The notes: generated by a model from the sequence alone, not told the origin. A stretch of DNA of 64,000 nt from Allacma fusca (GCA_947179485.1 OX359246.1:51873632-51937631); one strand, 5' to 3'; counted from the stretch's first letter, positions 9,188 through 20,075 are shown. Numbers and translations: made by a program.

Positions 9188-9927
9188 TGTCGTTGAGTTT
9201 TCAAGGTACGACACGACCTTGCCTTCGATAGCTCTCGTAAAATCAAACTTAAAAATACAGAGCATTTTCAACAACATGAGAATATTTATTTATTCCGGAC
9301 CACAGAGTTACATACTTCCATAGATTTTAAAATGGAGATTTATTTCCTGAATTTCCTGTAACTGGTCAAATAGTTTCAAACAATAATTAATAAATGTACA
9401 TAACTTCCACAAAATGGCTATTTTACTTTGAGCCTATTTATAATTAGTTGTAATTAAATGTGCACTTTTAATAATACTGATTGTCATAAAATTAATTGTA
9501 AAGTGTACAAATTCAACTCTTCGAATTTCTTATAAACTGGAGAAACACAAAACTTGTCACGCTTTCTTTTTCTTTTGGAGCCCTTCTCGGACACTTCTTT
9601 CCTCCTTGGATGACTTGGAAACTTCCATTCCAGATCCGCCATGCCAGTCCTTTTTCCTCACCCCATTTTCTCTCCGTTCGAAGCTGATTGGCTGATCACT
9701 CGCTCTGCCATTTTCATCTCCCTTCTTGATTGGCTGCTGCAACTTCTCCTCCAATAGCTTCGCATTCTTACATTCCTTGGTAACTTCGTGTAAGGTTATG
9801 TGTTGCATAGGAACATCTGGAGTTTTCTGCAACTCTAACGCTTCAGTAACTCCAGTCGTAATTTTAGCCTCTGGTTCAATATATGTACCATCAATGCTAG
9901 AGGCATTATTCAGCATTCTCGACGACA
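9188..9927 (-). repeat. BEL 5' LTR (element orientation)
   Basis: Identical to the 3' LTR except G9447. It should contain the minus-strand promoter, though I cannot point to a convincing TATA box. Because the element's coding end lies inside the LTR, an identical stretch of 123 open codons sits at 9557-9928 without its upstream domains; this is a passive copy, not a gene. Confidence 0.95.
9222..9234 (-). promoter_or_regulatory. U5 box complementary to tRNA-Tyr 5' end
   Basis: The plus strand reads CCTTCGATAGCTC, identical to nucleotides 1-13 of conserved eukaryotic tRNA-Tyr (5' acceptor strand plus start of the D stem). The element RNA can therefore pair with both ends of the tRNA. The same box lies at 1825-1837 in the other LTR. 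Seven of its bases can also pair with the PBS itself, giving an alternative internal stem. Confidence 0.65.
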
Positions 9928-9955
9928 CCCTTGGTTGGCCTTGATTGATTGATAT

Positions 9956-10588
9956 TTAAAAATCTCGCACGTGTTTCCGAGATACATTTTTGTTGGAAAA
10001 CCGACTTATCAATTATTTCGTAAATAATAATTTGTATACATTAAATACATCAATTATTATTAAGTATTATTCCAGCATTTACTAACGATAGAATTTAGGT
10101 CATAATTGGACAGTTAATTAGCATGATATGTAACTCGAATTTGTGAATGTTACAATCAATTCTCGCTATTAAGGGATGCTCATGGGACCTGCAAAATGTG
10201 TCCCTTATAAACATTATCCCGTATAAGCAGTGTTATACATTGTGTAAATGGGAATCGGGACTGTAAATCCCAATCCCTTATATCAAAAAATCCCCCCGGG
10301 AAAAAAAAGGGTATCCCTTATATGGAAGGTCACTGTAATGAAAATTTTATACAATATTCTTCCGCAGTGTTATGTAATTATAAAATCCTTAAATAAAATG
10401 TTTATGTTACAACCTTTTACGTCCTGAATGATTTGAATCATCATTCGATTCAATTCATCACGCAGAATTGAATCAAATTGAATCCTGTGAATCGTGAATT
10501 GAATCGAATCATTAAATGTCATTCAATTCATACGTTGAATTGAATCAAAACGAAATTTTTGAATTGAATTGAAAGATTCGGACCACTA
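9956..10588. mobile_element. hAT-like element, TAGTGGTC family, 5' truncated
   Basis: It matches 11232-12414 block by block (shared CGTGTTTC...GACTTA and the AT-rich core) and ends in GGACCACTA with GATTCAATT-type repeats just inside. The left end, present in the sister copy, is missing: the LINE tail abuts it at about 9955. A pogo-like MITE (10153-10335) occupies the same place in both copies, so it was present before the family copied this version. Confidence 0.75.
10153..10335. mobile_element. pogo/Tigger-like MITE, 183 bp
   Basis: Flanked by TA on both sides (10151-10152, 10336-10337). Its ends CAATCAATTCTCGC and a shortened CACTG match the terminal inverted repeats of the better copy at 11430. 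The interior has repeated AAGGGA/TCCCTTAT words. No coding capacity. TA targets and CAGT..CTCG ends point to Tc1/mariner-pogo mobilisation. Confidence 0.65.
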
Positions 10589-10996
10589 GCTTGCAGTTTG
10601 GGATGTTCATCAAGTTTAATCAACGACCGTATTGCTATATTTTCAGTATTTTTTCTTGTTTGGATTGTGGCATTCGATTTTTTGTAACTGCAATCATTGA
10701 ATTAAATCGTATTGCATAACGACATTGTTGTTGACGGTGTTTGTGGCTCGGCAAACTTTGAAAAATATGATTATTTATTAATTAATATTAACTATTTTTA
10801 TTCTCATTATGTATGGACATATAGTATGTGCTATATGTCTGCAATGAAACGAGACATGAGTCCAATTTAACTAAAAACGAAAATTTTGCAATTAAACCGT
10901 TATTTATTTTATGTGCCTCTAAAACAGCGTTCCCTTATAACGTCACTTTTTGGGAGATTTATTGATGTCGTTATAAAGAGAGTCGACTGTAATTGC
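10589..10996. other. Unassigned AT-rich DNA with a pogo-like end
   Basis: No gene. At 10928-10989 the sequence TCCCTTATAACGTCAC...GTCGTTATAAAGAGAGTCGACTG, followed by TA, looks like the right end of another pogo-type element with TIR CAGTCGACTCTC. I do not find its left partner. The next hAT element inserted directly at this end. Confidence 0.4.
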
Positions 10997-11429
10997 TAGT
11001 GGTCCCGATCTTTCAATTCTGAATCAAAAAAACTCGATTCGATTCGATTCAATTCAATTCTGATTCATCATTTTTCGATTCAATTCAAAGTATGAATTGA
11101 ATCATTTCATTCAATTCACTTCATGAATGAAATCTCGCGAAATGCCTTGAATCACGATTCAAATGATTCACTTGCAACGAATTTGTTTGCATATCCCGCT
11201 AAAAATGCAGCTAGTAACGCATCACATTAAAAATTTCGAACGTGTTTCTGGGAGACATTTTTGATTTTTGTTGGGAAACCGACTTACCAATTACTTTATA
11301 AATAATAATTTTTATACATGAAATGCATCAATTATTATAATTTATTATTACAGCATTTACTAACCGTCCAAATTAGACCATAATGTGAGAATTAATTAGC
11401 AGGATATGCAACTCGAATTGCTAAAGTTA

Positions 11430-11586
11430 CAGTCAACTCTCGCTATAATCGATGCTCAATTTGCAAAATTTGTCCCTTCTGACCATAGTGTTATACGTTG
11501 TGTAAATGGGAATCGGGACTGGAAATCCCAATCCCTTATATCAAATAATCCCTTATAAGGGTATCCCTTATAGCGAGAGTACACTG
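11430..11586. mobile_element. pogo/Tigger-like MITE, 157 bp
   Basis: TIRs CAGTCAACTCTCGCTATAA and TTATAGCGAGAGTACACTG, flanked by TA (11428-11429, 11587-11588). The interior has TCCCTTAT/ATAAGGG repeats and an AATCGGGACT..AAATCCC segment shared with the copy at 10153. Confidence 0.8.
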
Positions 11587-11684
11587 TATTGACAATTTTA
11601 GTGATAGTGAAATTTTTTGAATTATAATCTTTCGCGGTTTTATGTAGTCATTATAAAATACTTAAATAAAATGTTTATGTTACC

Positions 11685-12229
11685 CACTGATCGGCGCACT
11701 CACGAGTTTTGAGAGCAAAACTCGCACTCAACTCGCACTCAGAACTCAAAATTTGAGTGCCGAGTGCGAGACCCGCGGCATTCTGAGCAGAACTCAGTTT
11801 ATGAGGCCGAGTGCCATAAAAATAGATTACAGTCATTGAGCGAGAGTGTGAGGGCAGTATTTGGAACTCATATATTCCATAACGGAATGCATGTTGCCCC
11901 CATCTACACTTACAAATTTAGTACATTTTGCCTGCATTTAGCGTTTTGATGATTTCGTCTCCGCTAAAAATGTGAGCTATCGTCAGTACAAGGGACGGCT
12001 TCAGCGTTTTGCTTTGGCGGATTCCTTGAAATGGCGCTAATTTTAATTTGTTACTGAGAGTTCCTGAGTGCGAGTTTGAGTGCAAGATTTTATTATGGTC
12101 GCTCATGAGTGCGAGTGCGAGCTCTTGTTTGATTCAGAATTTGAGTTCCTGAGTGAGTTCTGAGTTCCGTTTAGAGACTCCAAGCACTCTTGAGTGCGAG
12201 ATCGAGTTCAAAAATTTTGCCGATCAGTG
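11685..12229. mobile_element. hAT MITE, TIR CACTGATCGGC, GAGTGCGAG words
   Basis: 545 bp between perfect 8-bp duplications ATGTTACC (11677-11684, 12230-12237). Ends CACTGATCGGC and GCCGATCAGTG. Subterminal words CTCGCACTC on the left and GAGTGCGAG on the right. The uninterrupted sister sequence at about 10405-10412 shows the empty site, which confirms insertion. Confidence 0.92.
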
Positions 12230-12422
12230 ATGTTACCACCTTTTACTTTCTGAATGATTTGAATCATCATTCGATTCAATTCAGCACGCAGAAATGAATC
12301 AAAGTGAATCCTGTGAATCGTGAATTGAATCGAATCATTGAATTTCATTCAATTCATAATTTGAATTGAATCAAAACGAATTTTTTGAATTGAATTGAAA
12401 GATTGGGACCACTAGTAATTGC

Positions 12423-13432
12423 ATTGCCACTGCATTACCATTATGATGAAACCACAGACATACCACCACATAGGGTTTCTTGCAAAATACTGGAGACTTA
12501 GTCCTTGGTTATAAAGCTCTCCTGATGGAGCGTCGAAAATAGGAACGCTGCAATCTTCTAGTTCAGAGACCTTAGATATGAGATGCAGAGAAGTAAGTAC
12601 ATTTCTCCATGCATGCGTGACATGATATTTGTTATGTAATTCTGATGATTTGATTGACTTCTTTAGTGAATCTATGCTACTCGAGATTTTATGAAAAAAA
12701 AACTATTTAAAAAACAGAATTCTACAAATATGTGTATTTATTCTTGAAAATTCAGTTGTTCAGAACGAGTTGTGTTTTTCGCTTTATCAATGAAGTTTGT
12801 CAATTCATTCAAGTCAAATTGATTTCAATTTAAATGTCAGCAATTTTATTAAAAGTTGTGCTGAAATCTACTTGGGAAACGTTTTAGAATTTGATTTATA
12901 AATACAAATTGCATTGCCATCCATAATAGTAATATTGGCAGCCTAATTAATAGGGCCATAAACCAAATTAGCCAGTGTGTTAATTTTTCATTCCCTTTAA
13001 ATATTTCCGTTTCTATTCAGTTTTTCTAGATCAAGTCTGTAAGTTTGATACAAGTAATCTTGATTAAAATTGGCAATTCTATGCATCCAATAGATCCGTG
13101 TCGTCAAACCAAAACCGGTTCCTACGGGGAATGTGGTCGCAGCTCAAGGCTTTTCTGCATATCCTCATGCCTATTGGGTAGTCATCCTGCTGACATAACA
13201 AGTTTACAATATTAATCATGGCATTAGAAATTACAACTGAAATTGAATGACTATTTTAAGCTAAACGCTATATTAATGTAACGATTAAATTTACTTATCT
13301 ATGTACAAAATCAAACAATAGAAGCTATTATGTATGTTTAGCTAAACAAAAATACCCCAGGAACCCATTGCACTTAAGAACAAATTCATTAGTTTAAATT
13401 AGTGAACAATTGGTTTAATCCACTCACGCTAC
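12423..13432. other. No gene or repeat recognised
   Basis: About 1 kb of AT-rich DNA between two transposon blocks. I see no long open frame, terminal inverted repeat or tandem array. Confidence 0.4.
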
Positions 13433-13519
13433 CAGGCACTCCAGAATAAGGTGGACAGGGGGCATTGTCCCTCCCAAAAAACGTTAGGCATGGATACTAC
13501 TGTCCCCCCACCTTTCTAG

Positions 13520-15161
13520 CAGTGATGGGTAACCAAAAATTTGGGTTTACGTTAACTACTCAAAAGTTAATGACAGTCTAAATTCGGTTTTCGTTTTCGT
13601 TAATGGATTTTTAAGAATTCGGTTATGGTTATAAACGGTTAGCAGTTGGATTCAATAGCGTTAATCGGTTAATAACGGTTACTATTAACAATAATGAATA
13701 GGGTTGTTGAAATGTATTTTTCTAGATATTTTCCCAGTAATATACATATAGTTTCACTAATTGTAAGCAAGTTTAATGGTTATATTTACTTAGCACTAGT
13801 ATTGCTTTTAATAATTCCCGAAAAGTCTTCGTAACGTTTGTTTCCAGCAAACAATAATATGACTTTATGTAAATAGTTTCAGAATAAATAAATTGTCGGT
13901 AACCAGTAAAAATGGTGTACACCCATTTTCAATCAAACGTAAAATGACAACTTAATCAAAATGAAGTAATTGCTGTTTACAATTTGTGACTGAAATTCCA
14001 TTTCAAATTAAACGCACGGAATTTGAAAAAAGTAAAATGAAATCTAATATAGAAATATGAAGCATTATTTACTTGTTTGAAAGTGAATGCTAACATATGT
14101 ATCAAAAATATATTTAGATCATTTATCTTCTTCGCGAATGTCATAATGACTTGCATTTATCTTAAAAGGTGCTTCACATCCTTCGGCAGTGCATACGGAA
14201 GATTATTATATATTTTATCATTTCAAACGTCTTAACTACACTCCACCCACTGCAGTAGTGGTCGTACTAGTTCAGTTTGGTTCGTAAAATTCAGTTTAGT
14301 TAGTTATCGAAAATCAAAATTTCTGTTCAGTTAGCTTTTCTTCTGTTCAGTTCAGTTCAGTTCTCTCTATGAACTGAAACTGAACTGTATGTATATATAT
14401 AGAGAGATTTTTAAAATAAGATGTATGTATACAGTTCTTTGTATCCCACTTTAATCTGATTTTAAGTATGTTCAATCTAGTACTGTTCTAGCACTGCAAA
14501 ATGCAATCGTATTTTACATAAACATTCCTTAAAAAGTAACCGCCAGAGATGAGAAGCGCGTCAAACAGAAAGACAGAAACAGACTTTATTGTGCATGCAT
14601 AACAATCAGTTTAAACGATTCAGTTCAGTTCAGTATTACGCTGGAACCGGACTATTTAGTTTATTTTGAGCATCGTGCTGAACCAAAATTTGTATGAATC
14701 AAACTGAACTGAACTGAACTGGTCCGACCACTACACTGCAGTGACTACAAAAAACTCTCAGGTGACCGAAATATATTTTGATGCGTACAATTAGCTGAAT
14801 ATAATAGTTATTTGTATTAACACGTTTGGCTATTATACACATGATGAAATAAATGCAAAATTCTAAAACAAATCAGTGTAAATTATTTACGATTTCATGA
14901 CACGTTTTTTGGATTTACGTAATTTAAATCTAATTGTAAGAGATATTAGTAAATTGTAAGCGTGGCAAGGATTTTTAATAACGGATAATAACGTTATTGT
15001 GATTCGGTTTATGTTATTTGCTGTCCAGAGGTTTCGGTTTCCGTTAAGTTTTTGTTAATCAAGTGGAATATGTTAAACGTTATATCTCATTAACCGTTAG
15101 TAGGATTTTATCAATAATAACGTTATTCATTAACGTTAACCAATAACGTTACCCATCACTG
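13520..15161. mobile_element. hAT-like element, TIR CAGTGATGGGTAAC, CGTTAACC words
   Basis: 1642 bp with 8-bp duplications differing by one base (CTTTCTAG 13512-13519, ATTTCTAG 15162-15169). Subterminal zones are full of GTTAACG/CGGTTA words. A related copy with a perfect duplication lies at 55688-60130. It contains the nested MITE at 14256-14733. No transposase frame is seen. Confidence 0.9.
14256..14733. mobile_element. hAT MITE, TIR TAGTGGTCG, GTTCAGTT words
   Basis: 478 bp with perfect 8-bp duplications CACTGCAG (14248-14255, 14734-14741). Ends TAGTGGTCG and CCGACCACTA. Subterminal TTCAGTT and AACTGAACT arrays. Related by TIR to 10997 and 37177 but with a different word (GTTCAGTT rather than GATTCAATT). 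A short AT dinucleotide run lies at about 14392-14402. Confidence 0.92.
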
Positions 15162-15557
15162 ATTTCTAGTATAAAATAAACCTATTCCTGATTTTTGCTG
15201 TTAAGACTGCAATAAAGCTTCAATTTAAAAAAAATGCCTGTATAAATTGCCATGAGTTGTATTCAAAGCATGAATATATCTATTTCTTTTAAACAAAAAT
15301 GTTTACACCGTGTTGCCGAATATCGTTTTCATCGTGGTATATTTATACTTGTGGAGATGGGTTCATCTAGTGGACTACCAAAATTTAGTAGAAGTTGTGG
15401 CTCATGACCAGACATGTGTAACCTCGTGTAGGATTCCCATAAGCGACGTCCCGAGATGACCCTGTGACGTCACAACAGTGTCCCCTCAGACTATATTTCT
15501 GAAATACTTGTTTATTACTTATTTAAGGCAAAACCGACGACGCAAATGTGTTCCGTA

Positions 15558-16517
15558 CAGTGATGCGCCCGTTACGTTACTTTTACCCAACAATAACGGA
15601 ATAACGCCTTTTTTAACGTAACGGCCTATATTTGGAGCAGGCAATAACGTAACGGTAACGGAACTAGGGTGTGCTAAACATTTATCGAAATAACTACAGC
15701 GTTCCAGCGTGTGTAAACAGAAAACGATATTGTAAAGTAACGCAACGCTATCAAATAAATATGAGTATGTACATATTTGCTTTTGCATTACGCATTGGCA
15801 TCTATTATTGGCTTTGTTTGGAGTAACCGTGCATGCAAATAAACGGTGGAAATATTAACAACTTGAGTTGGATGTGGACACTTAGATCCCTGAGTATCAT
15901 TTATGTACGTTATTGAAAACATGGCAAATTTCAATAGGAAGTTTTTGACCCTTTATTTTGCTCAATCCACGAGCTTTTGCTCACAAAAAACGATGTGTGA
16001 TACGATGTGTGGTACGACTTATGTTTTGGTTCTAACGAATTTTTTAGTAGATACTAACCGTGGAGAATACTGCTGCTAGTAAAAGGAGAAAAATTTTGAA
16101 AAAAGGACAAATATTGAGATTAGAAATGAGAGAATCCTAAAATAGAAACTCCCGACCGGGTAGTCGGGAGTCGGGATGCGGATCACATTGCAGGTGAATC
16201 AAGAACTTAGAAACTGTATATTGCCTTTTCGCTACATTTTCTGCATACCAGGTACGTCGGGCAACACTAGTTGTTTGACATTTTAGTTTATAACGAGCGG
16301 ACAATAATAGTAACGATAACGGAAAGTTACGGCTATTTTATATTTTTTAATAGTAACGAAAATTAACGCTGGAGCATTACCGTTGTCTAGTAGTAACGGA
16401 ACATTAACGCTGAATTTTTCATACGATATTTAGTAATGTAATGATAATTAAAGACAATTTTAAAACCTACCGTAATAGTGTAACGTAACGTAACGAAACT
16501 GTGGATGCACATCTCTG
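15558..16517. mobile_element. hAT-like element, TIR CAGTGATGCGC, CGTTACG words
   Basis: 960 bp. Left end CAGTGATGCGCCCGTTACG, right end GTAACGTAACG...GATGCACATCTCTG. Flanks GTTCCGTA and ATTCCATA match at 6 of 8, and the intact opposite arm of the host element shows the empty site. Subterminal words GTTACGTTAC. Contains a small perfect hairpin, CTCCCGAC/GTCGGGAG, at about 16149-16170. Confidence 0.75.
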
Positions 16518-16699
16518 ATTCCATATAATGCCAGGAGTTTAAATTAATTTTTAGGGCCCATTGGTAACAGGATACCAGGCCAAGGTTAGCATGGTTAAAT
16601 GACGATTACTGCCGTTTGTGTTGGCCAATTATAACCAAACAAAATGCAAATCCACTTAAGGCTTATAGTATGTGGCTTTACTGTTAACACAAATATCCA

Positions 16700-16917
16700 G
16701 CGGGTACTGTAACCGGTTAATACAATGCCCGATATTCGTAAATTCGTGATTTTCACTGCTTTAATATGTTTAAATGCTTGTTGGGCGTCAGATTATCTTC
16801 GTACTAATGACATCCAGCATTGCACCCAGGTATTATAATACCCAGCACAGGTGAAAACCCGTGTTATTATAATATTTATAAATATCGGGCATTGTATTAC
16901 CCGGTTACAGTACCCGC
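16700..16917. repeat. Small foldback with 37-bp inverted arms
   Basis: GCGGGTACTGTAACCGG at 16700 is mirrored by CCGGTTACAGTACCCGC ending 16917; the arms continue through CAATGCCCGATATT. The loop holds a second weaker inverted pair around TATTATAATA. It may be a MITE or a self-complementary part of the surrounding element; I see no clear target duplication. Confidence 0.6.
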
Positions 16918-17088
16918 CGTAATTATAGGAGTTTTAGAGCGTTTCGGCTCCGGTCGTTGAGCTCCTGGTATTATATGGAACATTTGCGTCGTAGGTTTTG
17001 CTTTAAACAAGTAATAAACAAGTATTTCAGAAATATAGCCTGAGGGGACACTGTTGTGACGTCACAGGGTCATCCCGGGACGTCGCTT

Positions 17089-17817
17089 CTGGGAGTTACG
17101 AGAAAACTCCGCCGAGTTATTTACGCAGAGAACACCGCGGGAGATTACTACGCCCTCGTGGAGATTATTACGCGGAGAAAATTCCTTTGGAGATTATTAT
17201 GCTACATGTTAAATTACATCCGGGAAAAACAATTTAATTGCCAATGTTAATATTTTCATTATAATATGAGAGTCTGCCAGTACAAATTTTACCAGCGAAT
17301 TCTTCAAATTCATAATGCTAACCATAATGAATGGGTACCACTATTAATAGATGGTATGAAGATGAGAACGTCAAAGATGAGGTGACTTCAACAATTTAAA
17401 TTTCAGCCCAGGGCTGCATTTATCGACTCGTTACTTTCTATATTATTACATATTGTTGTTGATTAAATCAAATCAATACAGGCGGTACAACGCTGACAAA
17501 TTCATGAAACCCTCACAGCAGATTCTTAATAAATACAATTCTTTGTCACTTTTCACAACAGCATAATTGACAATGCCTTCCTCTGTGCTTTATGGATGCT
17601 GTCATCATGCGTTTGGTTGTATGTTGCAAGTGCATTTTATGACTACTACTGTGAAAATGTATGTAAGAATAAAATTCATGTGTTACAAATAAGAATTACT
17701 CTGCGTAAAAATCTGCTGCGGAATTTTCTCCGCGTAATAATCTCCACCCGGGGCGTAAATAACTCCCGCGGAGTTTTCACGGCGTGAAAATCCCCAGCGG
17801 AGTTTTCTCCGAACACG
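17089..17817. mobile_element. Inverted-repeat element with CTCCGCGGAG words
   Basis: It lies inside the right arm of the 15409-17854 element and is absent from the left arm, so its borders are defined by comparison; CGCTT flanks both sides (17084-17088, 17818-17822). The ends carry GAGAAAACTCCGC and its inverted copies, plus TTATTACGCGGAGA/TCTCCGCGTAATAA pairs. Superfamily uncertain. Confidence 0.65.
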
Positions 17818-17962
17818 CGCTTATGGGAATCCTACACGAGGTTACACATGTCTGCTCATGACACTAGTTCGAAAAGTTTTAAAGGGACCAATTTTATCCT
17901 TGAAAATGATTTTGAACTTTTATGCCAGTATTGCAATAAACTTTCGGGGTTGAAATTTAAAT

Positions 17963-18536
17963 CAGAGATGTCGAAATAAAATAGGCTTCCTTCAAACCTT
18001 CGAAGGCAATGTTTTGACAAAACGCATTCCTTCATACTTCTTTCAACTGAAGCCTTTAAAATATAATGCTTTCCCTCAGCCTTATTTCGCTTATTAATTT
18101 AATGCCCGTGCCTTCAACCGAAAAAATTCAGCCTTCCTTCCCAATCAACTTTCATATTAGAAAATACCATTGCAATATATTTAAACAACCCTTTTGCAGG
18201 TCAAACACCTTAAAATCAGCAATACAATTCGAAATTGCGTGATTCCCAGCTATTTTTCATTACACAAACGTGCTCACGTTCGTCCGAAGCATAAATTCCA
18301 TGAGTATTTCTATAAGTGGTTACGGAAGCCTTTTAAATAGCAGAGGGCTTCTTTACAGACCACAGTCGTTCTTCTTTCGCATACCGTTTTACGTTAATAT
18401 TAGGAAGTTGATTTATTCAGCCTTCCTGAATTAATTCAGTCAACCTGCCTTCCCTTCACAACTCTCTGGAAAATTCATCTTCCGCCTTTAATGAAGCCTT
18501 CATTCAAGGCTAGCCTTTGAAGGCTGGACATGTCTG
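17963..18536. mobile_element. hAT MITE, TIR CAGAGATGTC, CCTTC words
   Basis: 574 bp. Flanks ATTTAAAT and ATTTGAAT (7 of 8). Ends CAGAGATGTC and GGACATGTCTG. Subterminal repeats AGGCTTCCTTC and GAAGGC. A fragment of the same family lies at 19888-20075. The homologous site at about 53900 lacks the insert. Confidence 0.85.
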
Positions 18537-18640
18537 ATTTGAATAGTAACTTAGGAATTCAACGCAACGCGGCTCATCAAGGAATTAGAGCATATTTTTA
18601 TATCCATCATTCTTTGCTATTAATTGACCTTTTGAAATTT

Positions 18641-19640
18641 GGTACATTGTTTCCCAAATTACCATGACCCAATAGGGGTAGAGTACCCAGAAAAAGTCCT
18701 AATGAGCACGAGCTTAGATCTGATTTCATAAAAGCTGACGAAAGCTATTGTTATTTGAGGCAACATGTTATTCATTACTTATCAATCATTTTACCCCTAA
18801 TACTTATTAACAGTTTACATGTGAAACTAAGCATTGCCTTACAAGTCTAATGTAATATTAAAAAACTCAGTTGAAGAAACCATTGGGTTACAACAATGTT
18901 CTTCAAATTCTTATTTTACATACAAAAATCGACTATTAAAACAAACAGAAAGATCACCCACGGGATCTCCTGTTTCAGGTACCATTGCCGATATATTTTT
19001 ACAAAAACTGTAACAAGATCTACCGGCAAGAAATTCAATTATTCAGTTCTGATCAAGATACGTAGGACATCATGAAAGAAATCCACATTATCGTTAACTT
19101 CCAAAATCACGAAATTACCACCAAAGAACGTTTCATGTACATCGCAAGATTAAAGGTCTTTGAAATCAGAATTCTGACGATTAGACTGAGAATTCTCTCC
19201 ACTGAGCCATTCAAAGCTGGAATAGCAAGATATAGAGAGTCTAGAAAGTGCAGTAAAAGAACTGCAATATTTTTGCACACAAACGTGAACGTGAACACTC
19301 GTTTTTTCTAAAAGTGATTCGTTTTTAATTCGTATCGTCATTTTCGAAATAAATTGTTTCATTGGCTAGCAGATGCGGTAATATAAAGGTGCTGGTGCAT
19401 TCAAACAGGCTTGAATCAAACAATGTAATTATTATTGAGGTATCGTAGACCTTTTCTTTATATAGCACACACTATAAACCGCTAAAAAACGTTTTGCACC
19501 AGCAGGATTCAGTGTAGTGAAGAGAACGGGCACACATTGCCAGCCGTGAGTTCACGAATTTATTGCCTTTGCTGTCGTGGCCCGAGAATTTCAAGCTTCC
19601 AAGATTATTTGCATCGCAAAAGCAATGACAGCATGACCCA
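18641..19640. other. No gene recognised
   Basis: AT-rich DNA with a few short overlapping frames of fewer than 80 codons on both strands at 19072-19362, none resembling a known protein. No terminal repeats could be paired. Confidence 0.35.
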
Positions 19641-19644
19641 AACA

Positions 19645-19882
19645 TGTTCAAGTCCGGTACAAAAATACCCGGGTTCAGGTCGTCTTTTGGGTACTTTTTC
19701 GGGTTCAGGTACAGGTACTACAAAAACGCAATTGGGTCACGTTCAGGATCGAAATATTTGAACCTGCTAAATGGGTACGTCTTTAGGCTCATGTTCACAC
19801 TTATGACATCCCCAAAGTTTTGGTTCAGGTCCAGGTACAGGTTTGACTGTTTTGAACCCATGCGATGCACTACCTGGAATCC
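19645..19882. repeat. GGTTCAGGTAC-word array, hAT-like fragment
   Basis: Repeats of GGGTTCAGGT, GGGTAC and CAGGTACAGG on the left and GGTTCAGGTCC...TTTGAACCCATG on the right, ending GATGCACTA. It looks like the subterminal word zones of one of the hAT families in this window (compare 34372-34612 and 42873-43621). Borders not secured. Confidence 0.4.
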
Positions 19883-19887
19883 TTCCC

Positions 19888-20075
19888 GGCATTAGAAGGC
19901 TAATATTTACAAACCCTTCCTTCACAATCCATCATTGTTGTTTTTGTGAAGGCTTCCTTCAGCCTTCCGAAAAAAGCATCGCCATCCTTCCATCCCATCT
20001 GCAACGTTAAGAAAATCTTTCCACCTGGAAGGAAGACTTCCAAGAAGGCTAGCCTTCGAAAGCTGCACATCTCTG
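19888..20075. repeat. Fragment of CAGAGATGTC hAT family (CCTTC words)
   Basis: Contains AAGGCTTCCTTC and CCTTCC words and ends AGCCTTCGAAAGCTGCACATCTCTG, matching the right side of the element at 17963-18536. The left end is missing. Confidence 0.6.

Larger units (their letters stand above)
1791..9927 (-). mobile_element. BEL/Pao LTR retrotransposon, complete, young
   Basis: An 8137-bp element on the minus strand with 740-bp LTRs at both ends. It has TGTCGT/ACGACA ends, a tRNA-Tyr primer-binding site, a G-rich polypurine tract, and one long gag-pol frame with the order Gag, zinc knuckles, protease, RT, RNase H, integrase, DUF5641; that order and DUF5641 are diagnostic of BEL/Pao. A 5-bp target duplication, CCCTT, flanks it (1786-1790 and 9928-9932). 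The LTRs differ at one position only (A2050 versus G9447), so insertion is recent. The open frame carries one in-frame UAG and an unusual RT active-site box, so autonomy is doubtful. No envelope gene is seen. Confidence 0.97.
10997..12414. mobile_element. hAT-like element, TIR TAGTGGTCCC, GATTCAATT words
   Basis: Ends TAGTGGTCCCGATCTTTC and its inverted copy, with a perfect 8-bp target duplication GTAATTGC (10989-10996, 12415-12422). Both ends carry dense GATTCAATT/AATTGAATC words. It contains a pogo-like MITE (11430-11586) and a younger hAT MITE (11685-12229). No transposase remnant is visible. The same TIR family recurs at 14256, 34657, 36281 and 37177. Confidence 0.88.
15409..17854. mobile_element. 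hAT-like element with long TIRs, CAGACATGTG
   Basis: Perfect 8-bp duplications CTCATGAC (15401-15408, 17855-17862). Its inverted repeats begin CAGACATGTGTAACCTCGTG. The outer 38 bp are identical, and with interruptions they extend about 180 bp per side. Each arm includes the palindrome TGACGTCA (15465-15472, 17057-17064). The left arm is split by the element at 15558-16517, the right arm by the one at 17089-17817; a foldback (16700-16917) sits in the middle. No coding region is recognised. Confidence 0.88.
13433..18640. mobile_element. hAT-like element, TIR CAGGCACTCC, left end plus nests
   Basis: It starts CAGGCACTCCAGAATAAGG with GGGACA/TGTCCC words, as in the complete copy at 53513-54880, and matches that copy in pieces: 13433-13519, 15162-15408, 17863-17962 and 18537 to about 18630. 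Three hAT elements (13520, 15409, 17963) interrupt it, each with its own duplication, so the second copy serves as an empty-site control for all three. Its own right end is not found; homology fades after about 18630. Confidence 0.7.

Noticed and set aside
9557-9928. Separate 123-codon minus-strand gene
   Set aside because: It is the LTR-borne copy of the BEL C-terminal coding end, identical to 2160-2530, without its own start or upstream domain.
10997-12414. CRISPR-like array of short repeats
   Set aside because: The GATTCAATT words are irregularly spaced, inverted at the two ends and flanked by transposon target duplications, in a eukaryotic context.
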